A stretch of 60,723 nt of DNA, from positions 1 to 60,723 of the forward strand of contig NZ_BAMO01000033.1 in the NCBI RefSeq assembly GCF_000615945.1, given 5' to 3'. Below the pieces are notes generated by a model. The model was not told the DNA's origin, did not search any database, and was given only the letters and a program-made list of their open reading frames with translations. Origin of the DNA: Caldalkalibacillus mannanilyticus JCM 10596. Lineage in GTDB: Bacteria; Bacillota; Bacilli; Caldalkalibacillales; JCM-10596. The stretch's first letter is position 1; the number at the start of each line of letters is the position of its first letter. A program made the position numbers and the translations under genes. Below are positions 30,451-40,338 of the stretch, piece by piece.

Positions 30451-32103
30451 TTATTTTATTATTCTAAAGCGATCAAGCAGTGGAACAAGCTTATTCACTT
30501 TAGGGATAGAAAGCAATTCACTGCGGGTCACTGCTCCTAAGCGTAGTAGACCGACTCCATACGATAAAACCCCGATCCCAACCGCTGTTAATGAAACAAA
30601 GGTATAAAGGAGTCGTTCAGATGTTATGTGAGCCTCCGCCACATAGAATAAGCCTTTCATCGATCCCCAGACAAAAAGGGTCATGATCAATACAGCTGTC
30701 ACTGGCTTGGCAAAAAAAGAAAGAAATGAAAAGGTCAAGCTCGTGTATTTGTGTAAAGCAAGTAAATTTAATATCGTTGCCACAGCATAAGCAGCCACTG
30801 TACTGAAAGCGGCTCCTGAAATATCCCAAACAGGAATTAGCAGAATGGTCAGGATGACCTTAACAATCACTCCAATAAACAAATTACGAGCCGGCAGAAG
30901 AACATGGCCCAACCCCTGAAGAATGGCTCCCGAAGCAATACCTATCGTGGAGAAAATCGTAGTAAAAGCCAAGATTGCCATCGCTGTTGTGCCTTCATTC
31001 GTCTTATAGAGCATAATATTAATCGGTTCTGCTAAGATCGCTAGACCAAAAGAAGCAGCTAATCCAATAAGCAATGTTAACCTCATCGCCATCTCAGACC
31101 TTGCAGCAATCAATGGTTGATCTTTCTTCGCATTCGCTTCGGCAATTGATGGGACAAGAGCTAAAGCTAATGCCGTAGCAAAGAACGCGGCGAATTGAAT
31201 GAGCGGCTGTCCTCGATCAAAGATTCCCTTTAACTCCCTTGCCACCTCATGATCCCAGCCCGAATGAATAAGGAGTTTCACAACAGACATCGCATCAACT
31301 AATTGAAACATAGGGAGAACAATACTCCCTAAACAAATAGGGATTGCATAGTACATTATTTTTTTTGTGACATTCCAAATGGACAAGTCTTTGTCCTGTA
31401 GCGCTTGATCAGGAGATGCTGGACCTTTGTGCTCCCCTTCTATTATTTCTTGTTTATCTTGAACTTTTTTCCAGAAGAAAAGAAGGACACAAAGAGCCGC
31501 TATCGCCCCAGTAAAGGCTCCAAAAACAGCCCCCGCCCCTGCATAATAGGCGTCGTATTGGTTATGTATAAGCCAGTAACTAAGAATCAAAATGGTTGCC
31601 ACGCGCACGATTTGCTCCACAATTTGAGAAACCGCTGTAGGGATCATATTTTGATGCCCTTGGAAGTAACCGCGAATAGCTCCCATAACGGGAACCACTA
31701 ATAGAGCAAAAGATACACTGCGAATAGGCAAAATTAATTGTTCATCCTCCATCCAATAAGCAATCAGCGGAGCACTAAAGAATAAAAGGAAGAAAAATAA
31801 AATTCCTGTTAATGTCAAAACAAAGGCAGAGGCTTTGAATACTCTCTTGGCTCCGTAGACATCCCCTAGAGCAATCCGCTCCGCCACCAATTTCGAAACA
31901 GCGAGAGGAAATCCAGCTGTTGCTAAGATTAATAACAGGCTATAAATCGGATACACTTGTTGATAGACATAAAACCCCATATTCCCTGTAATATTCTGAT
32001 AGGGTATGCGGTAAATAACTCCTAATACTTTTGATAAAAGAGCAGCTATAGCTAAAATAGCAGTTCCCCGAAGTAAAATTCTTGTTTTTTCCTGCCCTGA
32101 CAT
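30451..32103 (-). CDS. yabM: MATE/MurJ-like polysaccharide flippase (YabM/SpoVB family)
   Basis: A 550-residue polytopic protein with about 14 transmembrane segments of the MVF/MviN superfamily (LLSKVLGVIYRIPYQNITG, GGFPLAVSKLVAER-like TAGFPLAVSKLVAER, GYFQGHQNMIPTAVSQI). It corresponds by position to yabM between spoVT and mazG. Lipid II or another wall-precursor flippase role is inferred from the family. The start at 32103 follows GAGAGGGG; an upstream ATG at 32127 lacks an RBS. Confidence 0.88.
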   Translation of the reverse strand: MSGQEKTRILLRGTAILAIAALLSKVLGVIYRIPYQNITGNMGFYVYQQVYPIYSLLLILATAGFPLAVSKLVAERIALGDVYGAKRVFKASAFVLTLTGILFFFLLFFSAPLIAYWMEDEQLILPIRSVSFALLVVPVMGAIRGYFQGHQNMIPTAVSQIVEQIVRVATILILSYWLIHNQYDAYYAGAGAVFGAFTGAIAALCVLLFFWKKVQDKQEIIEGEHKGPASPDQALQDKDLSIWNVTKKIMYYAIPICLGSIVLPMFQLVDAMSVVKLLIHSGWDHEVARELKGIFDRGQPLIQFAAFFATALALALVPSIAEANAKKDQPLIAARSEMAMRLTLLIGLAASFGLAILAEPINIMLYKTNEGTTAMAILAFTTIFSTIGIASGAILQGLGHVLLPARNLFIGVIVKVILTILLIPVWDISGAAFSTVAAYAVATILNLLALHKYTSLTFSFLSFFAKPVTAVLIMTLFVWGSMKGLFYVAEAHITSERLLYTFVSLTAVGIGVLSYGVGLLRLGAVTRSELLSIPKVNKLVPLLDRFRIIK

Positions 32104-32164
32104 CCCATTTTTTCCCCTCTCAATCAAACTGATGACATTATATCACAAATCATCATGAAAAGAA

Positions 32165-32205
32165 GAAAAAAGACTGACTCTCACCTTTTGGACAAGTTGA
32201 GTCAG
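32165..32205 (-). terminator. Terminator after spoVT
   Basis: Stem CTGACTC / GAGTCAG with an 18-base loop is followed by TCTTTTTT on the minus strand. Confidence 0.65.
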
Positions 32206-32226
32206 CCTTGAGTCTTTCATTGTCTA

Positions 32227-32769
32227 TTATTGCTCCATTTGCTTGGCTAAAAAGCCTGCTGCTGTTTCTGTGAGCTTCATTTCTAAATCGCTCATTTTGA
32301 CCCCTTCCGTCTTGCTTAACAGGATAACTGAGCCAATGGGATCGCCACCTGCAACGATAGGGGCAACGCAATAAGAAGTATATTCTTCGTTTAGATCACG
32401 GCAAATTTCATATGTCCCTTTGTTGCTCTCCACCATTGTTTTTCTTTCTTCCATGCTGCTTTCAACTACTTTACCAATTGGCTTCTCTAAGTAATCCTTT
32501 TTAGATACACCAGAAACAGCTATAACATTATCTCTATCTGAAATTAAAGTCATATGACCTAGGCTTTCGTACAATGAATCTGCATATTCTTTGGCGAAAT
32601 CCCCCAACTCTCCAATGGGTGAGTATTTTTTAAGAATAACCTCTCCATCTCGATCTACAAAGATTTCTAAAGGATCGCCTTCACGAATTCGTAAAGTACG
32701 GCGAATCTCTTTTGGAATAACAACTCTTCCTAAATCATCAATCCGACGAACTATTCCTGTCGCTTTCAT
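32227..32769 (-). CDS. spoVT: Stage V sporulation regulator SpoVT
   Basis: Forespore transcription factor tuning sigma-G genes. Residues 1-50 form an AbrB-type swapped-hairpin DNA-binding domain (GIVRRIDDLGRVVIPKEIRRTL); residues about 56-178 form a GAF-like domain ending AAGFLAKQMEQ. The 180-residue length is close to the family norm. A candidate sigma-G promoter lies about 130 bases upstream. Confidence 0.96.
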   Translation of the reverse strand: MKATGIVRRIDDLGRVVIPKEIRRTLRIREGDPLEIFVDRDGEVILKKYSPIGELGDFAKEYADSLYESLGHMTLISDRDNVIAVSGVSKKDYLEKPIGKVVESSMEERKTMVESNKGTYEICRDLNEEYTSYCVAPIVAGGDPIGSVILLSKTEGVKMSDLEMKLTETAAGFLAKQMEQ

Positions 32770-32901
32770 ATCTTGATGCCTCGCTTTCCAGATTGTTTTA
32801 AAATCTTTGTTTTTTTATCTTTTCCCTAATTAGCTTTTTTAGTAATAAAAATTTCAAATTCTTCTCAAGAGAGAGGTGGCTCCCTCATGAAGTCTCGGAC
32901 T

Positions 32902-32931
32902 TAGTATCTGTCCCAAGATAAAACATATACA
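32902..32931 (-). promoter_or_regulatory. Candidate sigma-G promoter of spoVT
   Basis: On the minus strand TGTATA (32926-32931), a 17-base spacer and GATACTA (32902-32908) resemble sigma-G TGAATA/CATACTA. The predicted leader is about 125 bases and contains a small GAGGGAG-CCAC-CTCTCTC hairpin. Confidence 0.55.
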
Positions 32932-32944
32932 CTAAACTCAGGGA

Positions 32945-32990
32945 AAAGAAAAAAAAGTTGCTCAGCCCTTAAGGGGTAAGCAACTTTTTA
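32945..32990 (-). terminator. Terminator after the foldase gene
   Basis: Stem AAGTTGCT / AGCAACTT (with inner CCCTT/AAGGGG pairs) is followed by a long T-run on the minus strand, ten bases past the stop codon. Confidence 0.85.
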
Positions 32991-32998
32991 CGCTACGC

Positions 32999-34021
32999 TT
33001 ATAGGTGGATCTCTTTAATTTTTCCAGGAAGTTCATTTTGGAAATAATTCATTAATCTTTCTTCTGCCAAACGTCCTGTTAAGTATTCACGTACCTCAGC
33101 TAATTCCTCTACTTCTCTAGATTCAACGCGAATAATATGATACCCAAAATCGGTCTTTACAGGCTGACCAATCTTATTTAATTCTTGTTCTAAGGCTGCT
33201 TGCTTAAACTCAGGAACCCATTGTCCTACAGGAGCATCTGCATACAATCCGCCTGACTCCTTACTTCCTGGGTCATCCGTGTGCTCAGTCGCTAATTCAG
33301 CGAAATCAGCACCGCCTTGAAGCTGTTGATATAATTCATCTGCTCTCTGCTTCGCTTCTTCTTCCGTTCTAATGTCTTTTCTTGTTCCATCTGGCTGCAT
33401 CTCTTGGGTAGCCACTAGAATATGGCGAACAGAAGCTGTTGTTAAATCAGGAATCATCTCATTGTAACTACTAACCACTTGTTCTTCTGTGATTTGGCTC
33501 TTAAAATAAGCTTCTGTTGTAAAATAACGGGAAAGGAAGGCTTTGATATCTTCCTCTGTAATTTGCAGTGTATCAAATCCGCGCTCGCGTGTTGCCTCAT
33601 CATAGCGCAGCTCTAATTGTTCCCACATCATATTCACATTCTCTTGAGCAGCTTCACTATGCTCATCTGTTGTTAAAGAAAGAATCGTTTTTTCAGCAAT
33701 CAAAAATTCAATGGCTTGTTTTCTAAATTCTGGATCGTTAATAGGGTAACTAGGTTGAAAGAAACCTTGAACGGACAAGTACTGGGCAAATTCGTCACCT
33801 TTCACTTCTCCACCTTCATAAGTGGCTACAACCTTATCAGCTCCTAAATCAGTACGATCTAGCTCTGGAAACGTGATCTCTGAACTTACTTCTCCACCTT
33901 CAGTTTCAGTTTCAGTTGCAGGTTGTTCATTTTCCGCCTCTTCTCCCTTTTTGCCACAAGCCGCTCCGACCAGGACGAGTAATAGGACCAAGACAAGTAC
34001 GAATAGTTTATTAAAGCGCAT
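32999..34021 (-). CDS. PrsA/SurA-like lipoprotein peptidyl-prolyl isomerase
   Basis: A 340-residue exported foldase. The signal peptide MRFNKLFVLVLVLLLVLVGAAC ends in a lipobox (VGAAC), shown here in parts: MRFNKLFVLVLV then LVGAAC. A SurA-like N-terminal region and a parvulin domain at about residues 196-290 (SVRHILVATQEM ... TDFGYHIIRVES) follow. It overlaps mfd by 11 bases, implying coupling. Paenibacillaceae commonly carry such a gene between mfd and spoVT; B. subtilis does not. Confidence 0.88.
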   Translation of the reverse strand: MRFNKLFVLVLVLLLVLVGAACGKKGEEAENEQPATETETEGGEVSSEITFPELDRTDLGADKVVATYEGGEVKGDEFAQYLSVQGFFQPSYPINDPEFRKQAIEFLIAEKTILSLTTDEHSEAAQENVNMMWEQLELRYDEATRERGFDTLQITEEDIKAFLSRYFTTEAYFKSQITEEQVVSSYNEMIPDLTTASVRHILVATQEMQPDGTRKDIRTEEEAKQRADELYQQLQGGADFAELATEHTDDPGSKESGGLYADAPVGQWVPEFKQAALEQELNKIGQPVKTDFGYHIIRVESREVEELAEVREYLTGRLAEERLMNYFQNELPGKIKEIHL

Positions 34022-37000
34022 GTTTCTTTTCTCCCTTCAATATTTGGCCAGTATTTAATTGAAGAAGAACTTCTTCAACCATGGCTAACCATTGATCTTC
34101 TTCCAATCCTTTGACCCTGAAAGTAATCCCGATCTGCTGTCCAGAAACTAATCCGAACCTTCGGTCAGATTGGCTAACCAATTGGAATAGACGACCTCCG
34201 TCTATTTTATCATTTTGTGATGAATGAAACATCATTTTTAATTGATCATTTTTCAAAATCATGGATTCAAAGAATAGCTGTTGACCATAAACCTTTAATC
34301 TAGATACTGTGAGCAAGCGTTTTGCTGGTGCTGGCAGGGGACCAAATCGATCCTCGAACTCACGCCGAATATCTTCAGCTTCCTCCATCGTGCCAATCGC
34401 TGCTACCTTTTTATACATTTCTATTTTTTGTTTTCCATCATGAATATATTGATCTGGTAGGTAGGCATCAATATGCAAATCTACTTCAAACTCGATTTTT
34501 TCTTCTTTTGGCGCCTGGCCTTTTAATTCATCTATCGCATCCTTAAGCATTTGAGAATACAAATCAAAACCGACCGAAGCAATAAATCCATGCTGTTCCG
34601 CACCTAGTAAATTTCCTGCTCCGCGGATGGATAGATCTCTCATCGCTATTTTAAAGCCTGATCCTAGTTCCGTAAATTCTTTAATAGCATGAAGTCTTTT
34701 CTCTGCTACCTCGGTCAGTACCTTATCCCTCTGGTAGGTGAAGTAGGCATACGCCATCCGATTGGAGCGCCCTACTCTCCCGCGCAGCTGATAAAGCTGG
34801 GATAGGCCCATTCGATCTGCGTTATAAATGATCAGCGTATTGACATTAGGAATATCGACCCCTGTTTCAATAATGGTTGTACTGACCAGCACATCAAATT
34901 CTCCTTCTAAAAAGGCAATCATGATCGCTTCTAATTCTGATTCCTTCATTTGACCATGAGCTGTAGCCACTCGGGCATCAGGAACTAAGGCTCTAATCTG
35001 TTCAGCCATGCGGTCAATATCCTGTACCTGATTATACAGGAAAAAGACCTGACCATCTCGGGCTAGTTCTCGTTCTATTGCTTCACGTACAAGCGCTCCA
35101 TTGTACTCTAGAACATAGGTTTGAACGGGGAAACGATTCTCCGGCGGAGTTTCGATGACGGATAAATCTCTTACACCTAGCATGGACATGTGCAATGTTC
35201 TAGGGATGGGGGTTGCTGTTAGAGTGAGAACGTCCACGTTTTCCTTCAGCTGTTTAATCTTCTCTTTATGACTCACCCCAAAACGCTGCTCCTCATCGAC
35301 AATCAGAAGTCCCAGATCCTTAAACAGAATATCCTTGGACAGCAAACGGTGAGTTCCAATCACAATGTCTAATACTCCATCCTTTAAACGTTTCACCGTT
35401 TCATTTTGTTGTTTTTTAGAGCGAAAACGGCTAATGACATCAATGTGAACCGGATATTCATTAAAACGCTCTCTAAAGGTTTCATAGTGCTGTTGGGCTA
35501 AGATCGTTGTCGGAACAAGGACAGCCACCTGCTTCCCATCCATGACCGCCTTGAAAGCTGCTCTGATGGCTACTTCTGTTTTTCCGTAACCTACATCACC
35601 GCAAAGAAGTCGATCCATAGGTCTGGAGCGTTCCATGTCTTTCTTAATCTCTTCGATAGCCCTTAATTGATCCTCTGTTTCTTGATAAGGGAACAATGAA
35701 TCGAACTCCCGATGCATCGCAGAATCCCTGCTATAGCCAAAGCCCGGGGCTGATTCCCTTTTAGCATATAACTTGAGCAGATCCGCTGCGATATCCTGAA
35801 CAGAGGACTGGACTTTGTTTTTGACCTTCTTCCATTCACTGCCGCCTAAGGAATATAATTTAGGGTCCTTTTCCTCACTGCCTATATATTTCTGTACCTG
35901 ATCAATTTGTTCAACCGGAACATACAGCTTATCATTACCCGCATACTTAATATGTAGATAATCCTTATGAATCCCAGCGATTTCAAGCGTTTCAATCCCT
36001 AAATAGCGTCCAATTCCGTGATTGATGTGCACAACATAGTCGCCAATGTTTAGCTCATTATAATTTTTTATTCTTTCTGCATTAGATATATTTTTTTGTT
36101 TCGGTGTCTTTTTCTTCTGCTGCTTGGAGAATAATTCTCCTTCTGTAATCACCACTAAAGAATGGAGTGGCAGCTCAAATCCAGCGTAAATACGACCAAT
36201 CTGTATAGCAGCCACCCCTTTTCTTAGACGGGGTTCCTTAACCTGCAATTCTGCTTCTATTTCAAAATCTTCAAAAACTCTTGCCATTCTCTTCGCTCTT
36301 TCCTCACTGCTTGCTAGAAAGATAATGGCCTGCTTTGCTTTTTTCCAGCGCTCCATTTCCGTTTTTAGGATTGGGAATTGCCCATGAAAATCCTGCATCG
36401 CCTTAGAAGTGAAATTAACAATGTTTTGAGGCTGTGTATAGGGCGTTTGTCTTAAAAACAAAGAAAGATAAATGACCGGGCGCCCTAAGGTTTCCTTCCA
36501 TTCCTCCAGCGTAATAGAAAGGCTTAAATCAGATAAATACTCTCCTGTTTGAATTAAGGAAGTCTGCCACTCTAATTCGTCCCGCTTATACCCTTCCTCC
36601 GACTCTTGTAGTCTAGTAGGCTCATCTAAAATGACCAGCGTATTCTTAGGCAGGTAATCAATGAGCGTGCCTGGTTTGGAATAAAAACAAGAGCAGTACT
36701 TATTCATGCCCTGAAAAGTCGTTTCATTCCTTAATTGCTCTAGCTCCCAGCCTATATTTTCAGTAAGCCTTTCTTTTTATCTCAGGATCCTTGGTTTTTT
36801 TCAATTGCTTGTCTAGGGCTTGTTCGATATGTTGTACGGCATTTTGATAGTGTTCTGGCTGCAGCACCCACTCTACTGTGGTCCAATGGTCACTTTAGGT
36901 AAGGATTGAACGGATCGTTGTGTGCCAATATCAAAATAACGGATGGATTCAACCTCTGTATCAAACAGTTCAATTCGAATCGGATTTTCTTCAGTCGCGG

Positions 37001-37553
37001 GGAAAATATCGATAATCCCACCTCGAATGCTATATTCCCCTTGCGATTCTATCATTTCAACCCTTTCATAGCCCAAATAAAGTAGCGTAGTCTGCATTTC
37101 TTCAATATGAATGTCTTGTCCTACGGTAAATTGATGCTGTGCTTTTTTCCATACCTCTACAGGCGGTAAAAAGCGTCGAACCCCTGCTAATGGAGCGATC
37201 ACAATTTTTCTTTTACCTTCCATTAGTTGATTAAGCACTTGAATTCTTTGTCCTCTTAATTCCGGGCTCGCCGTGGCAATCTCTGAAGAAATAAGTTCGT
37301 TAACAGGATAAAGATAGACATGCTCTTCCCCTACCCACTCTACTAAATCATCATATAATTTTTGAGCTTGATGCAGGTTATGGGTCACAATAAATTGGGA
37401 GGTCGGTTCGTCTTGAAACAACGAAGCAATAAATAAAGTTCGAGCCGAATGATTAAGTCCAGCAATTAACTGTTCCTTGATTCCATTGCGATACGCTGTT
37501 AACACATTTTGATAATCGTCACCTTTAGAAAAATACTGAATGAGTTCTAGCAT
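34011..37553 (-). CDS. mfd: Transcription-repair coupling factor, two frameshifts in this sequence
   Basis: Removes stalled RNA polymerase and recruits UvrA. It has an N-terminal UvrB-like region, an RNAP-interaction domain (GDYVVHINHGIGRYLGIE), a RecG-like translocase with Walker A GDVGYGKTEVAIR, DEEQ box (IVDEEQRFG), TATPIPRTL and QLRGRVGRS, and the C-terminal D7. The frame is lost at about 36877 (one base restores GPQVEWVLQPEHY) and about 36776 (two A restore IKKERLTENIGWELEQL). Restored length is 1181 residues, close to B. subtilis Mfd. The ATG at 37553 follows GGAGG. Confidence 0.95.
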
Positions 37554-37646
37554 ATAATCCTCCTCTCCATAGCACTTCTACCTTCATGATCATGCAAAGA
37601 AGCCTTAGGCAAGCTAAGGCTGATTGCACGTTTCTCATATAGTATC

Positions 37647-37877
37647 CTATTGGAGTATGCTTGATTGTAATAGTAATTCTGGATTTCTATCAACAGCTTC
37701 TTGACAATGCTCACATATAACATTTGCTTGTATATCTCCATTATCTTTATACGTAATCATATGAACTCTCTCTTCATATGTTAATTTATGAAATCCCAGA
37801 TTCTCTTCTGAAACCTCTTCTTTATCTATTTCTCCTATATGGTGACCACAATAGCGGCATACATATTGAATGGACAT
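37647..37877 (-). CDS. fin: Anti-sigma-F factor Fin
   Basis: Small zinc-binding protein (76 residues) that inhibits sigma-F late in forespore development. Two CxxC pairs are visible: CRYCGHHIGEI and CEHCQEAVDRNPEL. It sits between pth and mfd as yabK does in B. subtilis. AGGAGGG stands 6 bases before the ATG, and a strong forespore promoter lies upstream. Confidence 0.92.
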   Translation of the reverse strand: MSIQYVCRYCGHHIGEIDKEEVSEENLGFHKLTYEERVHMITYKDNGDIQANVICEHCQEAVDRNPELLLQSSILQ

Positions 37878-37914
37878 CAAACACCCTCCTTTTTAGGGAA
37901 ACCTTGATATCACT

Positions 37915-37945
37915 TAGTATGCCTCAACTCATCGAATTTCATTCA
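37915..37945 (-). promoter_or_regulatory. Candidate forespore (sigma-G/F) promoter of fin
   Basis: On the minus strand TGAATG (37940-37945), an 18-base spacer and CATACTA (37915-37921) match the sigma-G consensus at 12 of 13 positions. fin is under sigma-F and sigma-G control in B. subtilis. Confidence 0.7.
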
Positions 37946-37970
37946 ATACACCTTATTAATACTATATGTG

Positions 37971-38529
37971 CTAGGAGTTGTATCTATTCATCACCTTTGT
38001 AAAATCTTCTTCTTCAACAAACGAGCAGGAGGCTTCCACAGACTTGATTAGCTGCTGCTTCAATCCCTCCTCTTCTTCTTTTAAGAATTTGCCTAAGACA
38101 TAGGAAACAATATCTCCTTGCGCAGGTCTGCCGATGCCCATTTTGATTCTTTTAAATTCTTCGGTACCAAGATGAGCAATAATGGACTTCATTCCATTAT
38201 GTCCGCCGGATCCACCTTTATATCTCAGCTTAATATGACCTGCCGGGAGATCCAAATCATCATAAATAATTAATAAATCCTCGACCTGTAATTTATAGAA
38301 GTCCAGCACCTCTCGTACAGACTCCCCAGACAAGTTCATATATGTCATGCTTAAGCAAGACAATCTTCTCATCCTTATATCGCCCTTCACCATACAATGC
38401 CTTAAACTTCGCTTGGTCCACAGAAATATCTAACTCTCGCGCTAAACAATCAATGGTCATAAACCCGATGTTATGGCGAGTATATTCATATTGTTTCCCT
38501 GGATTCCCCAGTCCAATGATCGCTTTCAT
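37971..38529 (-). CDS. pth: Peptidyl-tRNA hydrolase, frameshifted in this sequence
   Basis: Recycles tRNA from prematurely released peptidyl-tRNA (spoVC in B. subtilis). N-terminal [20 protein letters not shown] carries the catalytic histidine; [12 protein letters not shown] and KMGIGRP follow. The frame breaks at about 38349: IVLLK should read [12 protein letters not shown], needing two more C (CCC in place of C). The restored length is 186 residues. RBS GGGAGGGG. Confidence 0.94.
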
Positions 38530-38570
38530 CCTTATCCCCTCCCGGTAAAACCTTTTTCTTCAAGGACGAT

Positions 38571-38597
38571 AAGGCGCAACCAAATGGTTACGCCTTT
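38571..38597 (-). terminator. Hairpin after ctc
   Basis: Stem AAGGCG(C)AACC / GGTTACGCCTT lies between ctc and pth, but no good T-run follows on the minus strand. It may be a weak terminator or an RNA-stability element. Confidence 0.45.
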
Positions 38598-38610
38598 CAA
38601 ACCTATTTTA

Positions 38611-39249
38611 CTATCTCGCTACATCAATACCTGGTCCATCATCTGGATTGATGATTTCTGGCTCTTGGCCTTCATCAATTTGCGGTTCTTCTGGATCTGT
38701 TTGCAATGTTGGTGCTAAGACAGAAACAATCACTGTGTCAGGTTCCAACTGAGATTCTACCCCTTGAGGCAACTGAAGGTCACCTACCATTACACTATCC
38801 CCGATCTTTAGGGAATGAATCTCTACTGGAATGCTCTCCGGTATGGAATCTGGCAGACAACGAACTTCGATCGTACGGTGTTGTCTCTGAAGCAATCCAC
38901 CCTCTTTTACTCCTTCTGCCTCTCCAACAAGATCGATTGGAACCTCCACTTTTAGCTTTTTCGCCATATCTACTTCCTGAAAATCGATATGAACAATTTC
39001 ATTTTTAATGGGGTCCTTTTGAACCTCTCCTACAATGACCTTAGAATTTGCCTCTCCCCACATCAAATTGACGATGGCATTCTTCCCTACTTCACGCATG
39101 AGTTGCATAAAATCATTTTCATCTACATGAATCGAGGTATTGGGAGTTGTTTTCCCGTAAACCACGGCAGGAATTTTTTTCTCCGTTCGTAATGCTTTAA
39201 CAACCGATTTCTTTTTGTCTTTTCGTGGTGTCGCAATAAGTGTATTCAC
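38611..39249 (-). CDS. ctc: Ribosomal protein bL25 / general stress protein Ctc
   Basis: 5S rRNA-binding protein of the long (TL5/CTC) type, 212 residues. N-terminal L25 domain (ATPRKDKKKSVVKALR ... VVYGKTTPNTSIHVDEND), then a C-terminal beta domain, and an acidic tail (DPEEPQIDEGQEPEI). Start is GTG with AGGAG upstream. A weak sigma-B-like element lies at 39290-39315. It is between prs and pth, as in B. subtilis. Confidence 0.92.
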   Translation of the reverse strand: MNTLIATPRKDKKKSVVKALRTEKKIPAVVYGKTTPNTSIHVDENDFMQLMREVGKNAIVNLMWGEANSKVIVGEVQKDPIKNEIVHIDFQEVDMAKKLKVEVPIDLVGEAEGVKEGGLLQRQHRTIEVRCLPDSIPESIPVEIHSLKIGDSVMVGDLQLPQGVESQLEPDTVIVSVLAPTLQTDPEEPQIDEGQEPEIINPDDGPGIDVAR

Positions 39250-39289
39250 GAATCATTCACACTCCTAGTAAAGTTCTTTCTTCTTTACT

Positions 39290-39315
39290 ATGCCCCAGTG
39301 AATGAGAAGAAAAAC
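39290..39315 (-). promoter_or_regulatory. Possible sigma-B promoter of ctc
   Basis: GTTTTT (39310-39315), a 14-base spacer and GGGCAT (39290-39295) on the minus strand resemble sigma-B GTTTAA/GGGTAT. The match is partial; ctc is a classic sigma-B gene in B. subtilis. Confidence 0.35.
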
Positions 39316-39329
39316 ATGTCTATTCCTTT

Positions 39330-40279
39330 TTAATCAAATAGCTTACTAACAGAGAGCTCTTCATGGACACGAATAATCGCTTCCCCCATTAGTCCGGCTA
39401 CAGATACCGTTCTAATTTTGTTGATTCTCTTCTCTTCAGGGAGTGGAATTGTGTTGGTGACCAGCAATTCTTCGATTTTGGAATTTTGAATTCTTTCAAT
39501 AGCAGGGCCTGAAAGAACAGGATGTGTACAGCACGCGTAGACTGCTTTTGCTCCGCTTTCCGCCAGCGCATTGGCAGCAAGGGTAATCGTTCCTGCTGTA
39601 TCGATAATATCATCAATGAGTATCGCTGTTTTTCCTTCAATATGACCTACAATATTCATGATCTCCGCCACATTTGGCTTAGGTCTACGTTTATCAATAA
39701 TGGCAATTGGAGCTTGAGACGCTCAGCTAATTTTCTAGCTCTAGTTACACCACCATGATCAGGTGATACAACGACAATGTCTTCAAGGTTTTTTTCTAAG
39801 AAATTATCCGCCAAAATAGGTACTCCTAATAAATGATCAACAGGAATATCGAAGAATCCTTGAATTTGAGTGGCATGCAAATCCATCGTAATCACTCGAT
39901 TCACTCCTGCTACTTCGATTAAATTGGCTACAAGCTTAGCTGTAATCGGATCACGGGCTCTTGCTTTGCGATCTTGTCTGGCATAGCCGTAATAAGGAAT
40001 CACAACATTAATGCTTTTAGCAGACGCCCTTTTCAAAGCATCTACAGTGACCAAAAGCTCCATGAGATGATCATTCACTGGCGCAGAAGTCGATTGGATG
40101 ACAAAAACATCGGCTCCACGTACACTCTCATTAATATGAACAGAAATTTCTCCATCGCTAAAATGATTTACGTTAGAGCTTCCCAAAGCAACTCCAATGT
40201 GTTCGCAAATTTCTCTAGCTAGTTCTGGATTCGAATTGCAAGTAAAGACTTTCAACTTTGGATCACGATAATTGGCCAT
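39330..40279 (-). CDS. prs: Ribose-phosphate pyrophosphokinase, frameshifted in this sequence
   Basis: Makes PRPP from ribose 5-phosphate and ATP. It has [39 protein letters not shown], and the PRPP loop [12 protein letters not shown]. The frame breaks at 39714-39715: AERLK should continue [18 protein letters not shown] with one more A. The restored length is 316 residues. It directly follows glmU (59 bases) as in B. subtilis glmU-prs-ctc. Confidence 0.95.
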
Positions 40280-40338
40280 TTTTTAATAAATACCTCCGCT
40301 ATGGTTTCATACTTTAACAATTTAATACTTTACTATTT

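Noticed and set aside
37547-37741. Minus-strand open frame between fin and mfd
   Set aside because: It overlaps fin in another frame and ends inside the mfd start; no RBS or homology is apparent.
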